A DNA stretch of 64,000 nt, taken from NCBI GenBank assembly GCA_043777375.1, contig JAYWHX010000009.1, forward strand, positions 117,375 through 181,374. Direction: 5' to 3'. The number at the start of each line of letters is the position of its first letter. Position 1 is the stretch's first letter. Below the pieces are notes generated by a model. The model saw nothing but the letters and a program-made list of their open reading frames with translations, was not told the origin of the DNA and ran no database searches. Shown piece by piece: positions 18,018 through 26,480 of the stretch. Position numbers and translations under genes: made by a program. The stretch is from TH-plancto1 sp043777375. GTDB taxonomy: Bacteria > Planctomycetota > Planctomycetia > Planctomycetales > Planctomycetaceae.

Positions 18018-18128
18018 TGAGTTCTCAGTGAGGGGCGATTGCGATCGGTGCTGCGTAGAAGGGATAGAAGTCCTCTTCCCGTTCTGGGGCTTGCTCGGAC
18101 ACTATTCGCCCGCAATGCCCCGCGAACC

Positions 18129-18842
18129 TCATCCGCCCAGTAGCGGTCGCAGGTCGCTGACACCGATTTCTTCGCGACTCGCGAAGGGCTCACCGAACGC
18201 CGTGTGAATCGTCCAGCCCCAGTACCTCGCCCGATCGCGGATGTCATCGAGCGGCGTTGGGTATTGCCGCGAGCGTTGCTCGATCAGCTGGCTGCTGTAA
18301 CAACGGACCGCCTCCATCTTGCGGTCAATCACGCTGCTGATGTCCATCACGAACGCGGGCTTCGGATGGATACGCAGATGGATACTCCAAAAGTGATACA
18401 GCTTCGGGGGCCAATACGGTTCGCCCGGCAGATCACTCCGTGAGAGCTTGGCCCAGAACCGAGCATCGTCAACGAGCTGACTCGCCACCACATGATCGGG
18501 ATGCACGTCCTCGGGATACGGGGCCAGAATAATTCCGGGGCGAGTCATTCGAAACACCTCAGCCAGCCGCCACCGGGCATCCAGATCAGCCTGGAGTTTG
18601 CGATTCGGCAACCCCAGATTTCCTCGCCATGTCAGGTCGAGAATCTTGGTCGCCGCAGCTGTCTCGCGGGCTCGGATCTCGGGCGAGCCGAGCGGCGTCG
18701 GCTCGCCATTGGTCAGCTCAAGAACGCCGACCCGCAGGCCGAGCGCACGACAGGCCAAGATCGTCCCACCAACGCTGATCTCGGCGTCATCCGGGTGGGG
18801 GGCGACGACCAGGAGATCAAGGGGCTGTTGTGGGAAGTGCAT
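18129..18842 (-). CDS. bshB1: PIG-L family deacetylase, BshB1-like
   Basis: A 237-residue zinc-dependent N-acetylglucosamine deacetylase-like enzyme. The metal site is AHP-type: APHPDDAEISVGG at residues 13-25 and HPDHVVASQLV near 115. ELTNGEPTPLGSPEIRARE and LPNRKLQ are typical of the BshB1 branch, which deacetylates GlcNAc-malate in bacillithiol synthesis; no other bacillithiol gene is in the window, so the substrate is inferred from the family only. The ATG of MHFPQQPLDLL was preferred; an upstream start would add 17 residues of no family character. A longer paralogue lies 20 kb downstream. Confidence 0.85.
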   Translation of the reverse strand: MHFPQQPLDLLVVAPHPDDAEISVGGTILACRALGLRVGVLELTNGEPTPLGSPEIRARETAAATKILDLTWRGNLGLPNRKLQADLDARWRLAEVFRMTRPGIILAPYPEDVHPDHVVASQLVDDARFWAKLSRSDLPGEPYWPPKLYHFWSIHLRIHPKPAFVMDISSVIDRKMEAVRCYSSQLIEQRSRQYPTPLDDIRDRARYWGWTIHTAFGEPFASREEIGVSDLRPLLGG

Positions 18843-19174
18843 ACGACGTGGTCGAGTCTGAGCTGAGTGGAGACAAGGTCCACTCGTTGTCACCGGTGGG
18901 CCATGACATTTAGTCTACTGGTTGAACGCCTTGAAAAAAACTACCCCTCGGATCGCCGCGATCATTGATGTGGGTGACACCGACTCGGTTCGTGATTCGC
19001 CCGATGGATTGAGCAATCTCACCTTCCTCGGGGACGCCAAGAGGTCTCGGACCGGGAACACTACTCTCCTCGTTTCGGGTTCATACTGACAAGTGCGAGA
19101 TATGAGCGATGTCGTCATCCTGATCGTATGGTCTAAGATCGTTCTGAGCACTCCGCCCTAAATAGAGGAAAGAC
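18843..19174. other. Divergent intergenic region upstream of bshB1-like gene and uvsE
   Basis: This gap must hold the promoters of two divergent genes. AGAGGAAAG just before the uvsE ATG is a good ribosome-binding site. I find no clear operator palindrome, and a short minus-strand open frame (18915-19151) has no recognisable features. Confidence 0.5.
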
Positions 19175-20101
19175 ATGATCCGCCTTGGTCTGTGTTGCAT
19201 GTTTCGTGATGAACCCATCAAGTTCGCCACGACGACTGTCACCGCCATCAGCAAAATGCAGCGACCTGCTGCCTTGGAAAAGCTGAGCCAACTCTGTCTT
19301 CACAATTCCGACTCGCTTCTGGCAGCGTTACAGTTTTGTGCTCACAACGGCATCGGGTGCTTCCGAGTCGTCAGCCAGATCCTCCCGATCAAAACGCATC
19401 CCACCTGCGGATACCGGATGGATGAACTGCCCGAGGGAGACGAGATCATTCGTCGATTCAAGGCGTGTGGCCAGTTCGCCGTGAAGCACAAGCTACGTAC
19501 CTGTTTTCACCCCGATCAATTCGTCGTGCTGAACTCGCCTCGCCCGGATGTGGTTGAGAAATCAATACTCGAACTGGAATACCAGGCGGAGGTCGCCGAA
19601 TGGATCCAGGCGGATGTGGTCAACATCCACGGCGGCGGGGCCTATGGTGACAAGTCGAAGGCACTCGGTGATTTCGCACGCAGCCTCGACAAGCTCTCTG
19701 CTCGGGTGAGAAGTCGTCTGACGGTCGAGAACGATGACAAGACTTACACCCCAGCTGATCTCCTGCCGATCTGCAAATCGACTGGCATTCCTCTCGTCTA
19801 TGACGTGCATCATCACCGTTGTCTTCCGGACGAACTGAGCGTCGAGCAAGCCACGAGCAATGCTCTGAAGACCTGGAACCGCGAGCCAATGTTCCATCTG
19901 TCCAGCCCGATTGAGGGTTGGGACGGCCCAAAGCCGGAGCGACATCACGACTTCATCGACGTGACCGATTTCCCGGAATGCTGGAGTCAACTCGACTTGA
20001 CCGTGGAGGTCGAGGCCAAGGCCAAGGAGCTGGCGGTGCTGAAACTAAAGACTGATCGAGAGCAGCAGAAGTCGGCCCGAAATGTTGGTCACAAAGCCTG
20101 A
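19175..20101 (+). CDS. uvsE: UV DNA damage endonuclease UvsE/UVDE
   Basis: A 308-residue TIM-barrel endonuclease that nicks DNA 5' of UV photoproducts and starts light-independent repair. Family features are the N-terminal MIRLGLCCMF, the metal-ligand segments TCFHPDQFVVLNSP near 110-123 and VVNIHGGGAYGDK near 148, ENDDKTYTPADLL near 188, and YDVHHHRCLPDE near 209. The length fits the family. The ATG has a good upstream AGAGGAAAG. A renalase-like flavoprotein gene follows after about 100 bases in the same direction, and four more genes converge on the pair. Confidence 0.95.
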   Translation: MIRLGLCCMFRDEPIKFATTTVTAISKMQRPAALEKLSQLCLHNSDSLLAALQFCAHNGIGCFRVVSQILPIKTHPTCGYRMDELPEGDEIIRRFKACGQFAVKHKLRTCFHPDQFVVLNSPRPDVVEKSILELEYQAEVAEWIQADVVNIHGGGAYGDKSKALGDFARSLDKLSARVRSRLTVENDDKTYTPADLLPICKSTGIPLVYDVHHHRCLPDELSVEQATSNALKTWNREPMFHLSSPIEGWDGPKPERHHDFIDVTDFPECWSQLDLTVEVEAKAKELAVLKLKTDREQQKSARNVGHKA

Positions 20102-20198
20102 TCGAGTTCACTGAACGAGATCGGAATCCGGCTTCCGGTTGACGTTCAAATCGATCGACAGTGTCCATGCCAGTCGAACCTCGCGAAGGCCAATCTCC

Positions 20199-21224
20199 AT
20201 GAGTCTGCACGCCACCAATCACTTACCCAAGCTTCGCGTCGCCGTTGTGGGGGCGGGGATATCAGGCTTGGTCTGTGCGAGCAGACTGCAAGACCACGGG
20301 ATTCAAGTCACCGTCTTCGAGAAGAGTCGCAGCCCCAGCGGACGTGCGGCGACTCGTCGCGTGGAGCCGGATCTGAGCTTTGACCACGGTGCCCAATACT
20401 TCACGGTACGTGACCCCGTCTTTGCTCAATCAGTAGAGACGTGGGTGCAGCAGGGAATCGTCGCAGAATGGACGGGACGGATCGTCGACATTGACGGACC
20501 GATCACACATCCCAAAACCGATCAACCGGTCCGCTATGTCGGAGTCCCCGGCATGACGGCGATGGCCCGTGATTTGGCTGCGGCGGCTACAGTCCACTTC
20601 GAGACACGTATAACCGCCATCAACCACAGCGAGATCGATTGGACTCTGACCGACTCTACCAAGGGAACACACGGTCTGTTCAATCACATCGTCCTGTCAT
20701 TGCCTGCCCCCCAGACAGCGGACTTGATCCGTGGATACAGTCTGGAGGAAGAAGTCCGAGCGGTCCCCATGACTCCCTGCTGGACAGTCCTGATTGCATT
20801 CAATGACCGGATGGACCTGGCCTGGGACGGGGCGTTTGTCAGTCACTCTCCCCTCGCTTGGGTCGCGCGAAACAGTTCCAAGCCCGGACGTGATCAGTCG
20901 GTCGACAGCTGGGTTCTGCACGCATCGCCCAGCTGGTCCGCAGACCATTTAGAGGACGATCCGGAACTCGTCCGGGAAACACTCCGAGCCGAATTTGCCC
21001 AGTTGACGGGGCGTGCCCTCCCCTCGCCCATGCACTTCGCTGCCCATCGCTGGCTCTACAGTGCCACTCCGTTGTCCCTCGATCGGCAGGCATTATTTGA
21101 TCACCAGTCTGGCTTGGTCATCTGCGGCGACTGGCTCGCTGGCGGGCGAGTCGAAGGGGCCTTCCGATCCGGAGTCGCAGCTTCCGATTGCCTGCTCCGG
21201 CAAGTCGGGCGAGAGCCGAAATAA
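20199..21224 (+). CDS. Renalase-like FAD-dependent oxidoreductase
   Basis: A 341-residue flavoprotein. The dinucleotide-binding motif is VAVVGAGISGLVCASRL at residues 14-30, followed by FEKSRSPSGRAATRR and FDHGAQYFTVRDP near 61-73, which mark the renalase-like (COG3380-type) branch. The C-terminal GLVICGDWLAGGRVEGAFRSG near 305 closes the FAD site. Members often sit near photolyase or other UV-response genes; here the neighbour is uvsE. The reaction is unknown in bacteria for most of this branch. The ATG of MSLHATNHLP was chosen; an earlier in-frame start is possible but adds 20 unconvincing residues. Confidence 0.85.
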   Translation: MSLHATNHLPKLRVAVVGAGISGLVCASRLQDHGIQVTVFEKSRSPSGRAATRRVEPDLSFDHGAQYFTVRDPVFAQSVETWVQQGIVAEWTGRIVDIDGPITHPKTDQPVRYVGVPGMTAMARDLAAAATVHFETRITAINHSEIDWTLTDSTKGTHGLFNHIVLSLPAPQTADLIRGYSLEEEVRAVPMTPCWTVLIAFNDRMDLAWDGAFVSHSPLAWVARNSSKPGRDQSVDSWVLHASPSWSADHLEDDPELVRETLRAEFAQLTGRALPSPMHFAAHRWLYSATPLSLDRQALFDHQSGLVICGDWLAGGRVEGAFRSGVAASDCLLRQVGREPK

Positions 21225-21232
21225 ACCCAGTG

Positions 21233-21700
21233 TCACAAACCTGTCTTCACATTCCTCGCTGCCAGGAAGAGCGCATTGCATTCCTCCTCGAGAACTCCGC
21301 TAATGATTTGACACCTACGCTGTGGGCTGCGACGCACGATCTCTTCGGAGCGAATGTCGATCTGCCACCACCCGTGTTGTTGCAAGAACGGAATGGATGT
21401 GCCGTACACGACGGTCCCAATCCCTCCCCAGAGGATCGCACCCTGGCACATCGGGCAAGGCTCAGCTGTCGTGTAGAGAACTAAATCGGAACGCATTTGA
21501 GAGCCGTGAGACTGGATCAACTGGTTGATGGCGTCGATCTCGCCATGCCACGTCGGATTGTGATCCGATTTGTTCCAGCCCTCGGCGAGAATGGTGTCGT
21601 GCTCGCGATCGACGATCACGGCTCCAAATGGCAAGTGGGGGACATGTCTCGTCAAGTCGATCGCCCGGCGCATATAGCGTTCATGATCGAGTTCTGGCAT
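21233..21700 (-). CDS. Nucleoside/guanine deaminase-like zinc enzyme (CDA superfamily)
   Basis: A 155-residue cytidine-deaminase-fold protein. The zinc site is complete: H52 and catalytic E54 in TWHGEIDAI, and C82-P-M-C85 in EPCPMCQGAI. The overall pattern (FGAVIVD near 25, GGIGTVVYGTS near 92) is that of guanine deaminase and TadA relatives; the HGE in place of HAE favours the nucleoside or guanine deaminase side rather than tRNA deaminase. It is the last gene of a four-gene minus-strand unit, seven bases after the 4-TM gene, and ends eight bases from the convergent flavoprotein gene. Confidence 0.85.
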   Translation of the reverse strand: MPELDHERYMRRAIDLTRHVPHLPFGAVIVDREHDTILAEGWNKSDHNPTWHGEIDAINQLIQSHGSQMRSDLVLYTTAEPCPMCQGAILWGGIGTVVYGTSIPFLQQHGWWQIDIRSEEIVRRSPQRRCQIISGVLEEECNALFLAARNVKTGL

Positions 21701-21707
21701 GTCATCC

Positions 21708-22157
21708 TCACTTCATTGTCGAAGAAGCCATCCACAGGGCCAGGATGCCACGCAGGCTCCAAGCCGCCGTGCGAATCCAATTAGTCGAAACGAGCTTTTG
21801 ATGCACGGCGGGATCAAACGCCTGAGTCAGGATTTCATGACAAGGGACCTGCAAAAACATGGTCGACAACCAGTTCACAGCGACCAACGCGAGACCGATC
21901 ACGCAGGGGAGGATCGATACGCTAGCGGGACGAAACCAGAGCAGCAGCACAGCTGTGCCTAACTCGATGAACATGGGCGGGGCGACGACCCATGTCGTCA
22001 CGGTGTTGTGCCGCTGTTCGTACTTGGCAAACTCAGCTGTCCCGACTTGAGCGTAGAGTGGGTAGTGAACGACCTGCACAAACCAGATCAACCCCCCCAT
22101 GAAGAGAGTGGACGCGAGATGCATCAGAAAGACCCACCGCACCATCGGCTCGCTCAT
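21708..22157 (-). CDS. Four-helix membrane protein, unknown
   Basis: A 149-residue integral membrane protein with hydrophobic helices near residues 8-28, 55-75, 82-101 and 128-145. The segments FVQVVHYPLYAQVG, YEQRHNT and LVSTNWIRTAAWSLRG, with conserved-looking His, Arg and Trp residues, give it the look of a small conserved bacterial membrane family, but I cannot name it with confidence. Its ATG overlaps the stop of the upstream flavoprotein gene by four bases (ATGA), so the two are translationally coupled. Confidence 0.75.
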   Translation of the reverse strand: MSEPMVRWVFLMHLASTLFMGGLIWFVQVVHYPLYAQVGTAEFAKYEQRHNTVTTWVVAPPMFIELGTAVLLLWFRPASVSILPCVIGLALVAVNWLSTMFLQVPCHEILTQAFDPAVHQKLVSTNWIRTAAWSLRGILALWMASSTMK

Positions 22158-23404
22158 GCGAAGTCCTCCAGGAATGCCTCAGCGGCTCGACGACCCGAGA
22201 CCATCGCGCCCTGAATCGACGCATTGTCCCGATGATCGCCACACACGTACACGCCCGGCTGCCAGTGGACGGGGCGCTCCGGAACTGACAGTGCCGGGGA
22301 AGACTGTCGCGGCAGTGCGTAGGGAATGCGGTAGGTCCGCAAGTGTCGCCAACGATGTACGTCCGGCCCATACCACCCGACGAGCTGATCACACACAGCC
22401 GCTTGCAGGGAAGAGTCATTCGCGGGATGGATGCCCAGCACAGTGGCCGAGATCAGGTGCTGCTGGGGAGGCGCATAGTGCGGTGCCACCAGACTCGGAA
22501 CGCAGAGGTTATTGACCGGGCCGTGACCTTCTCCATTCAGTACAAGCAGGGGCTGGTCCACGGGGGATCGATCGGCGGCGAAGTAGAGGCATGTGACTCC
22601 TTGCGCCGCGTCCGGAATGGTCTCTCGGAGAAGCTTGGCAGCTGCTGCCCCTTCAACGGCGACGACCACGGCTCGTGCCCGAATGGTCTCCCCCGAGGCG
22701 AGTTGTACAGACTGTGGATCGACGCGTACGACAGGGGATTTCAGTTGAACACTCTCGGTTGGTAATCCAGCGGCCAGCTGACGGGGGATGGCTTCCATGC
22801 CTAGCCCGGGGAGAGTGGCATCGCCCGTCGAGAACATGCGAAAAACAAACTCAAACATCCGACTGGAAGTCTGCAATTCGGATTCGAGAAAGATCCCCCC
22901 GAGAAATGGTCGAAAGAATCGATCAACCATAGAAGGAGAAAACCCAGACGTTTGCAGAGCCTGCAGCGTGGTGGTCTCCGGTCCGAGAAACCGGTCTTCG
23001 AGCGTCCCCTGGAGCACGCGGGATCGCAGTAATCCGACGCGCGCTTTATCTATGAATGTCCCGATGGGAGAGAAAACTGACCGCAAGCCCTGTACCGGGC
23101 GACGCCAAGGGTCGGTCAAGCGGTGAAATGCCCCTCCAAAACGCACGAGCGCTCCGGGTTCAAAGCTTCGCAGGTCGAGGGCGTTGTAGTCGAGGAGCTT
23201 TTTCGCCTCGGGGTACGCGGTCAAAAACACCTGAAAACCGCGATCCAGCAGGAACCCGTCGACCGTGTCTGTCCGGATTCGACCGCCGACGCCATCGGCA
23301 GCTTCTACGATTCGAAAGGGGACTTTCGCCTGTTGGAGACGCAACGCACAACACAGCCCGGAAAGCCCCGCGCCCACGATCACGACTTCGTCACCCATGC
23401 TCAT
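22154..23404 (-). CDS. Amine-oxidase-type FAD oxidoreductase (protoporphyrinogen oxidase/desaturase-like)
   Basis: A 416-residue flavoprotein with an N-terminal FAD motif VVIVGAGLSGLCCALRL near 7-23, then VEAADGVGGRIRTD and LLDRGFQVFLTAYPEA, as in the COG1232/COG1233 oxidases and desaturases. FFRPFLGGIFLE near 164 and the C-terminal YVCGDHRDNASIQGAMVSGR near 385-404 complete the FAD fold. Relatives of this branch are found in light-induced gene sets, but the substrate is unknown; it should not be taken as HemG/HemY without further evidence. It follows the SRPBCC fusion gene after 18 bases and overlaps the 4-TM gene. Confidence 0.85.
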   Translation of the reverse strand: MSMGDEVVIVGAGLSGLCCALRLQQAKVPFRIVEAADGVGGRIRTDTVDGFLLDRGFQVFLTAYPEAKKLLDYNALDLRSFEPGALVRFGGAFHRLTDPWRRPVQGLRSVFSPIGTFIDKARVGLLRSRVLQGTLEDRFLGPETTTLQALQTSGFSPSMVDRFFRPFLGGIFLESELQTSSRMFEFVFRMFSTGDATLPGLGMEAIPRQLAAGLPTESVQLKSPVVRVDPQSVQLASGETIRARAVVVAVEGAAAAKLLRETIPDAAQGVTCLYFAADRSPVDQPLLVLNGEGHGPVNNLCVPSLVAPHYAPPQQHLISATVLGIHPANDSSLQAAVCDQLVGWYGPDVHRWRHLRTYRIPYALPRQSSPALSVPERPVHWQPGVYVCGDHRDNASIQGAMVSGRRAAEAFLEDFA

Positions 23405-23422
23405 GCACTTGCCCCATTATCC

Positions 23423-24337
23423 TTAAAGTGGGAGAGACGGTTTCCACTCCCCTGACTCAATCATTTGTCGAGTCTTATCATGCCGGTAGGCAAACATTCC
23501 ATCGAGCTTTCGACGGATCAACCATCCCCCAAAGAACTGGCCCACGATTCCCAGCGGGGCTTGGTACTCGACTTCATCACGAAGCAAAGTTCCGCCTTGC
23601 CCATCATCGACACAACGATGTCTGTGATACCAGAAGGCGAACGGACCCGACTGTTGCCGATCAGCGAACACGAGAGGAGGGTCATACTCGGTGTGAAGTG
23701 CGACCCAGCGGACCGGTATGACCCCGAGGACTTTTCCTTGGAGTACCACTCGGCTGCCGATTTGCAGTGAGCCATCGGTTTCCGCCACTTCCATCTTTTC
23801 CCAGGGCGGAATCAAGTGCCGGATCGCCCCAGGACTTTCGTGAAACGCAAAGACCACGGCGGGCGGTGCGGCGATCCGAGTCTCCTTCACAAAGTGCTGA
23901 CTGGACGCTGAGCCGGGCTGCTCGGTCAGCGTATGGTTCCGAGCTGCATCGAGCAGAAGCAGTCCAAACGGAATCCACCAGACCAGATCGTTGGTCAGAA
24001 TTGTCAGGCCAAAACTCGGAGGGAACGTGCCCTTCGACAAGGCCACGGCAAATCCGACGGGACCAAAGATCTTGCCCAACAGGCCCACCAGCACAATCGG
24101 CCAATGTGTTCGCGAATCGCCCGCAGCGATCAGGTACCCAATGCCGTACACACCCACGATCATCCCCACACACTGCCAGATCTCGGGGTAGTTCAGTCGG
24201 GGAATCCCGCACAGGTCAAACAGCAGGTTCGGAAACCCAATCGTGATCGCGCCCCACGCCAGGTTGTAAATCCCAGCTGCAATCAGCCAACGACTCGTCC
24301 GCAGGGGGGCTGAATTCGGGGTTGTCGTGGTACGCAT
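23423..24337 (-). CDS. Fusion of a small membrane domain and an SRPBCC ligand-binding domain
   Basis: A 304-residue protein with two parts. Residues about 12-135 contain four or five helices (WLIAAGIYNLAWGAITIGF, VGMIVGVYGIGYLIAAG, WPIVLVGLLGKIFGPVGF, LVWWIPFGLLLL). Residues about 150-300 form an SRPBCC domain of the COG4276 type: APPAVVFAFHESPGAIRHLIP near 160, SGPFAFWYHRHRC near 228, DEVEYQAPLGIVG near 250 and GMFAYRHDKTRQM near 280. COG4276 proteins usually stand alone beside photolyase or amine-oxidase genes. An ATG at 24370 would lengthen the N-terminus by 11 residues; neither start has a strong ribosome site. First gene of the minus-strand operon. Confidence 0.8.
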   Translation of the reverse strand: MRTTTTPNSAPLRTSRWLIAAGIYNLAWGAITIGFPNLLFDLCGIPRLNYPEIWQCVGMIVGVYGIGYLIAAGDSRTHWPIVLVGLLGKIFGPVGFAVALSKGTFPPSFGLTILTNDLVWWIPFGLLLLDAARNHTLTEQPGSASSQHFVKETRIAAPPAVVFAFHESPGAIRHLIPPWEKMEVAETDGSLQIGSRVVLQGKVLGVIPVRWVALHTEYDPPLVFADRQQSGPFAFWYHRHRCVDDGQGGTLLRDEVEYQAPLGIVGQFFGGWLIRRKLDGMFAYRHDKTRQMIESGEWKPSLPL

Positions 24338-24662
24338 CGGTGACTCTGAGACTCGGACGGTTTCAGTCATCAGGACAGGACTGGCATGTGCCGAGGACAT
24401 GACGACAATGATTGCGGGGATGCAGCGTATCAATGATTAGTTTAGAGAGATGAAATCAATCACCAAATCGTCGTCATCAAACCCGCGTGCATTGGTCCGA
24501 ACAGAGACGCTGTCGGTTTAACGGACAGTTCGAGTCCAAATATTCATTCGGATGTGGAACCGCTGTGGGTCAGCGATAATCTCTTGTCGAGCAGGGCGAA
24601 CGCCACTCCCTCTCACACCTTCCACACTGCATGGAATACCTCGGTGAATCCGTGGAGCTGTC
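24338..24662. other. Intergenic region, nothing recognised
   Basis: It lies between the start of the SRPBCC fusion gene and the end of a DUF1559 gene, both on the minus strand, and should hold the promoter of the four-gene operon. It is less GC-rich around 24420-24560. I see no strong hairpin or gene. Confidence 0.5.
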
Positions 24663-25619
24663 TTAAAACTCTCCTACGATTTCGGCATTTCCTCGTGTCC
24701 CGAGTGCAGCCCAGACGCCAGTATCGATGTTCTCGCTAATGAACCTCGCAGAACCATCACACAGCGTGAATTGGGATCCACCGACATGTTCGCTGCCATA
24801 CGCAGACACACGGGCATCTTCATAGCTGTTCTGATTGGGAACTGTCCCGGTCGGGTGCCGATAGTTCATTCGCTGATTCGTTCCGAGCGTGACATCTCCC
24901 AAGCCTGGCAGCCCCGTGGATGGCGCCCAGAATCCAAACCCATCCATGGTTGAACGTGTATTCGCAGACGCCCAAGCGTGATACGCCACGTCACGATGAG
25001 CCCGTTCTCCGAAACACAGGGTACTGGTCGTCCCATCGATCACGTCGCGAATACGGTGCTTGCTGTTCAGATAGAACAGACCATCTGGAACGAACCCGAC
25101 CGGGAGTCGACTCGGGTGGAAGGACCAGCGCCCAGCATTTCCTCCGTAGCTGCCGAGTGCGTACCGTGCGAGGATTGGTGGGACAACGCTTGTGGGCGTC
25201 GACTCGTGGATCGGGGCTGCCATCACATCGGATGGACAGACCAGCACTGGCAAAATCGTGGCTGTTCGCTGCGTGATCACGTTGTTGAACGGGTTGTTAT
25301 AGTCCCACTGCTGGGCCAACGGAGCCTGATCCAGGTAGGGCAGTAACAAGCAGAATAGCGAGACTGCGCGGTTCCTCGGAGGGTTCGGCAATTGCCCCGC
25401 CGGAGTCAGCCAGTTCAGCATTCCGGACGGAAACACGGTGAACGTGTCGTGGTAGTTGTGAACTGCCAGCCCCAGCTGCTTCAGGTTATTTTTGCAGGAT
25501 GATCGCCGCGCCGCTTCGCGTGCTTGTTGCACTGCGGGCAGAAGCAGAGCGATCAAAACCGCAATGATTGCAATGACCACCAGAAGTTCGATGAGGGTGA
25601 ATCCGCGCGGGTGTCTCAT
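24663..25619 (-). CDS. DUF1559 protein with prepilin-type N-terminus
   Basis: A 318-residue DUF1559 protein, the second in the window. The start was set at the ATG of MRHPRGFTLIELLVVIAII because the prepilin cleavage motif follows at once; the frame stays open for 135 more codons upstream, but that part has no family character and would cover the promoter gap and antisense DNA of the next gene. After the helix come AVQQAREAARRSSCKNNLKQ and LAVHNYHDTFTVFPSG, the classic family block, and near the C-terminus HVGGSQFTLCDGSARFISEN. Probably an exported pseudopilin-like surface protein of unknown function. Confidence 0.95.
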   Translation of the reverse strand: MRHPRGFTLIELLVVIAIIAVLIALLLPAVQQAREAARRSSCKNNLKQLGLAVHNYHDTFTVFPSGMLNWLTPAGQLPNPPRNRAVSLFCLLLPYLDQAPLAQQWDYNNPFNNVITQRTATILPVLVCPSDVMAAPIHESTPTSVVPPILARYALGSYGGNAGRWSFHPSRLPVGFVPDGLFYLNSKHRIRDVIDGTTSTLCFGERAHRDVAYHAWASANTRSTMDGFGFWAPSTGLPGLGDVTLGTNQRMNYRHPTGTVPNQNSYEDARVSAYGSEHVGGSQFTLCDGSARFISENIDTGVWAALGTRGNAEIVGEF

Positions 25620-25769
25620 GAGGTCGTCTCTTGAAATCCAAAGCATGCCAATCGCAAATCGCACGACAGAACTATTTGCAAATGCTATGGTACCTTGGCA
25701 GGGGTCTTCTGCAACGCTGGGGGAATTCTCGTGGCGGAAAAGTTCATTGATCACTGAGGAGTTCGGCCC

Positions 25770-26171
25770 ATGACTATTCGTCTCGTCGCGATATGGGGCG
25801 TCTTCAGCATGGCTGCCATGGCATCCATGCTTCTGGCGGAGGAGGCTCCTCCCCGGATCAAGCCGGATGAAGCACGCATGTTTGTCGACAAGAAGGTCGA
25901 AGTTGTCTTTGAAGTGAAGCACTCGAAATATTCCGAAAAGCGGAAGACTGCGTTTCTCGATTCCGAAGAGAATTTCCAAGACGAAAAGAACCTGGGCATC
26001 GCGATCACCGAACAAGGGATCCAAGACCTCAAGCAGAAGCGGGCCGTCGATGGTCCGGCGGACTACTATCGTGGCAAGACGATTCGCGTCCTCGGCACGG
26101 TGATCCTCAAGGAGGAGAAGCCGTACATCGAAGTCAACGAGGCTGATCAGATAGACCTGGCCCCGCAGTAG
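25770..26171 (+). CDS. Small secreted OB-fold-like protein
   Basis: A 133-residue exported protein with a signal peptide (LVAIWGVFSMAAMASMLLAEE, cleavage near residue 23). The mature part, with VDKKVEVVFEVKHSKYSEKR, FLDSEENF, and GKTIRVLGTVILKEEKPYIEV, has the beta-strand spacing of small bacterial OB-fold domains; GKTIRVLGTV..YIEV is the most telling stretch. No enzymatic motif is seen. It is transcribed away from the DUF1559 gene across a 150-base gap, and is followed by a repeat-rich gap. Confidence 0.65.
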   Translation: MTIRLVAIWGVFSMAAMASMLLAEEAPPRIKPDEARMFVDKKVEVVFEVKHSKYSEKRKTAFLDSEENFQDEKNLGIAITEQGIQDLKQKRAVDGPADYYRGKTIRVLGTVILKEEKPYIEVNEADQIDLAPQ

Positions 26172-26480
26172 GTGTGTGCATCACAGAGGTCGGCACCCTC
26201 CAGAAATTCACCACGGAGGAAATGAGGCCTTCGGGTTCAGAGGGTTTTGACAGGATCAACAAGATCAACAGGATGAGATCAACGAAGCGTTTCCTCGGCC
26301 AGCATCCGGTAAATCCTCTCCATCCTTTCTCAAAACTCTTCGTCCTGCGCTGGTGTGAGGGCGATCCCCAATAGTCCTGCTCCGTGTCTCCGTGGTGTAT
26401 TTCAGCCTACTGTTAAGCTGCACACACCCGCAGGCGTGGGCACGACTGCTGTTTCAGCGGAAACTGGTAAGATCCGCGAC
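26172..26480. repeat. Repeat-rich gap upstream of tupB
   Basis: CACCACGGAGGA at 26209-26220 and its near complement at 26387-26397 are the outer arms of a degenerate relative of the element at 11322-11507. Between them, the AGGATCAACAAGATCAACAGGATGA stretch (26253-26277 region) and a partly complementary ATCC-rich stretch near 26315-26330 form a second imperfect palindrome. The tup promoter probably lies after 26400. Confidence 0.65.
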
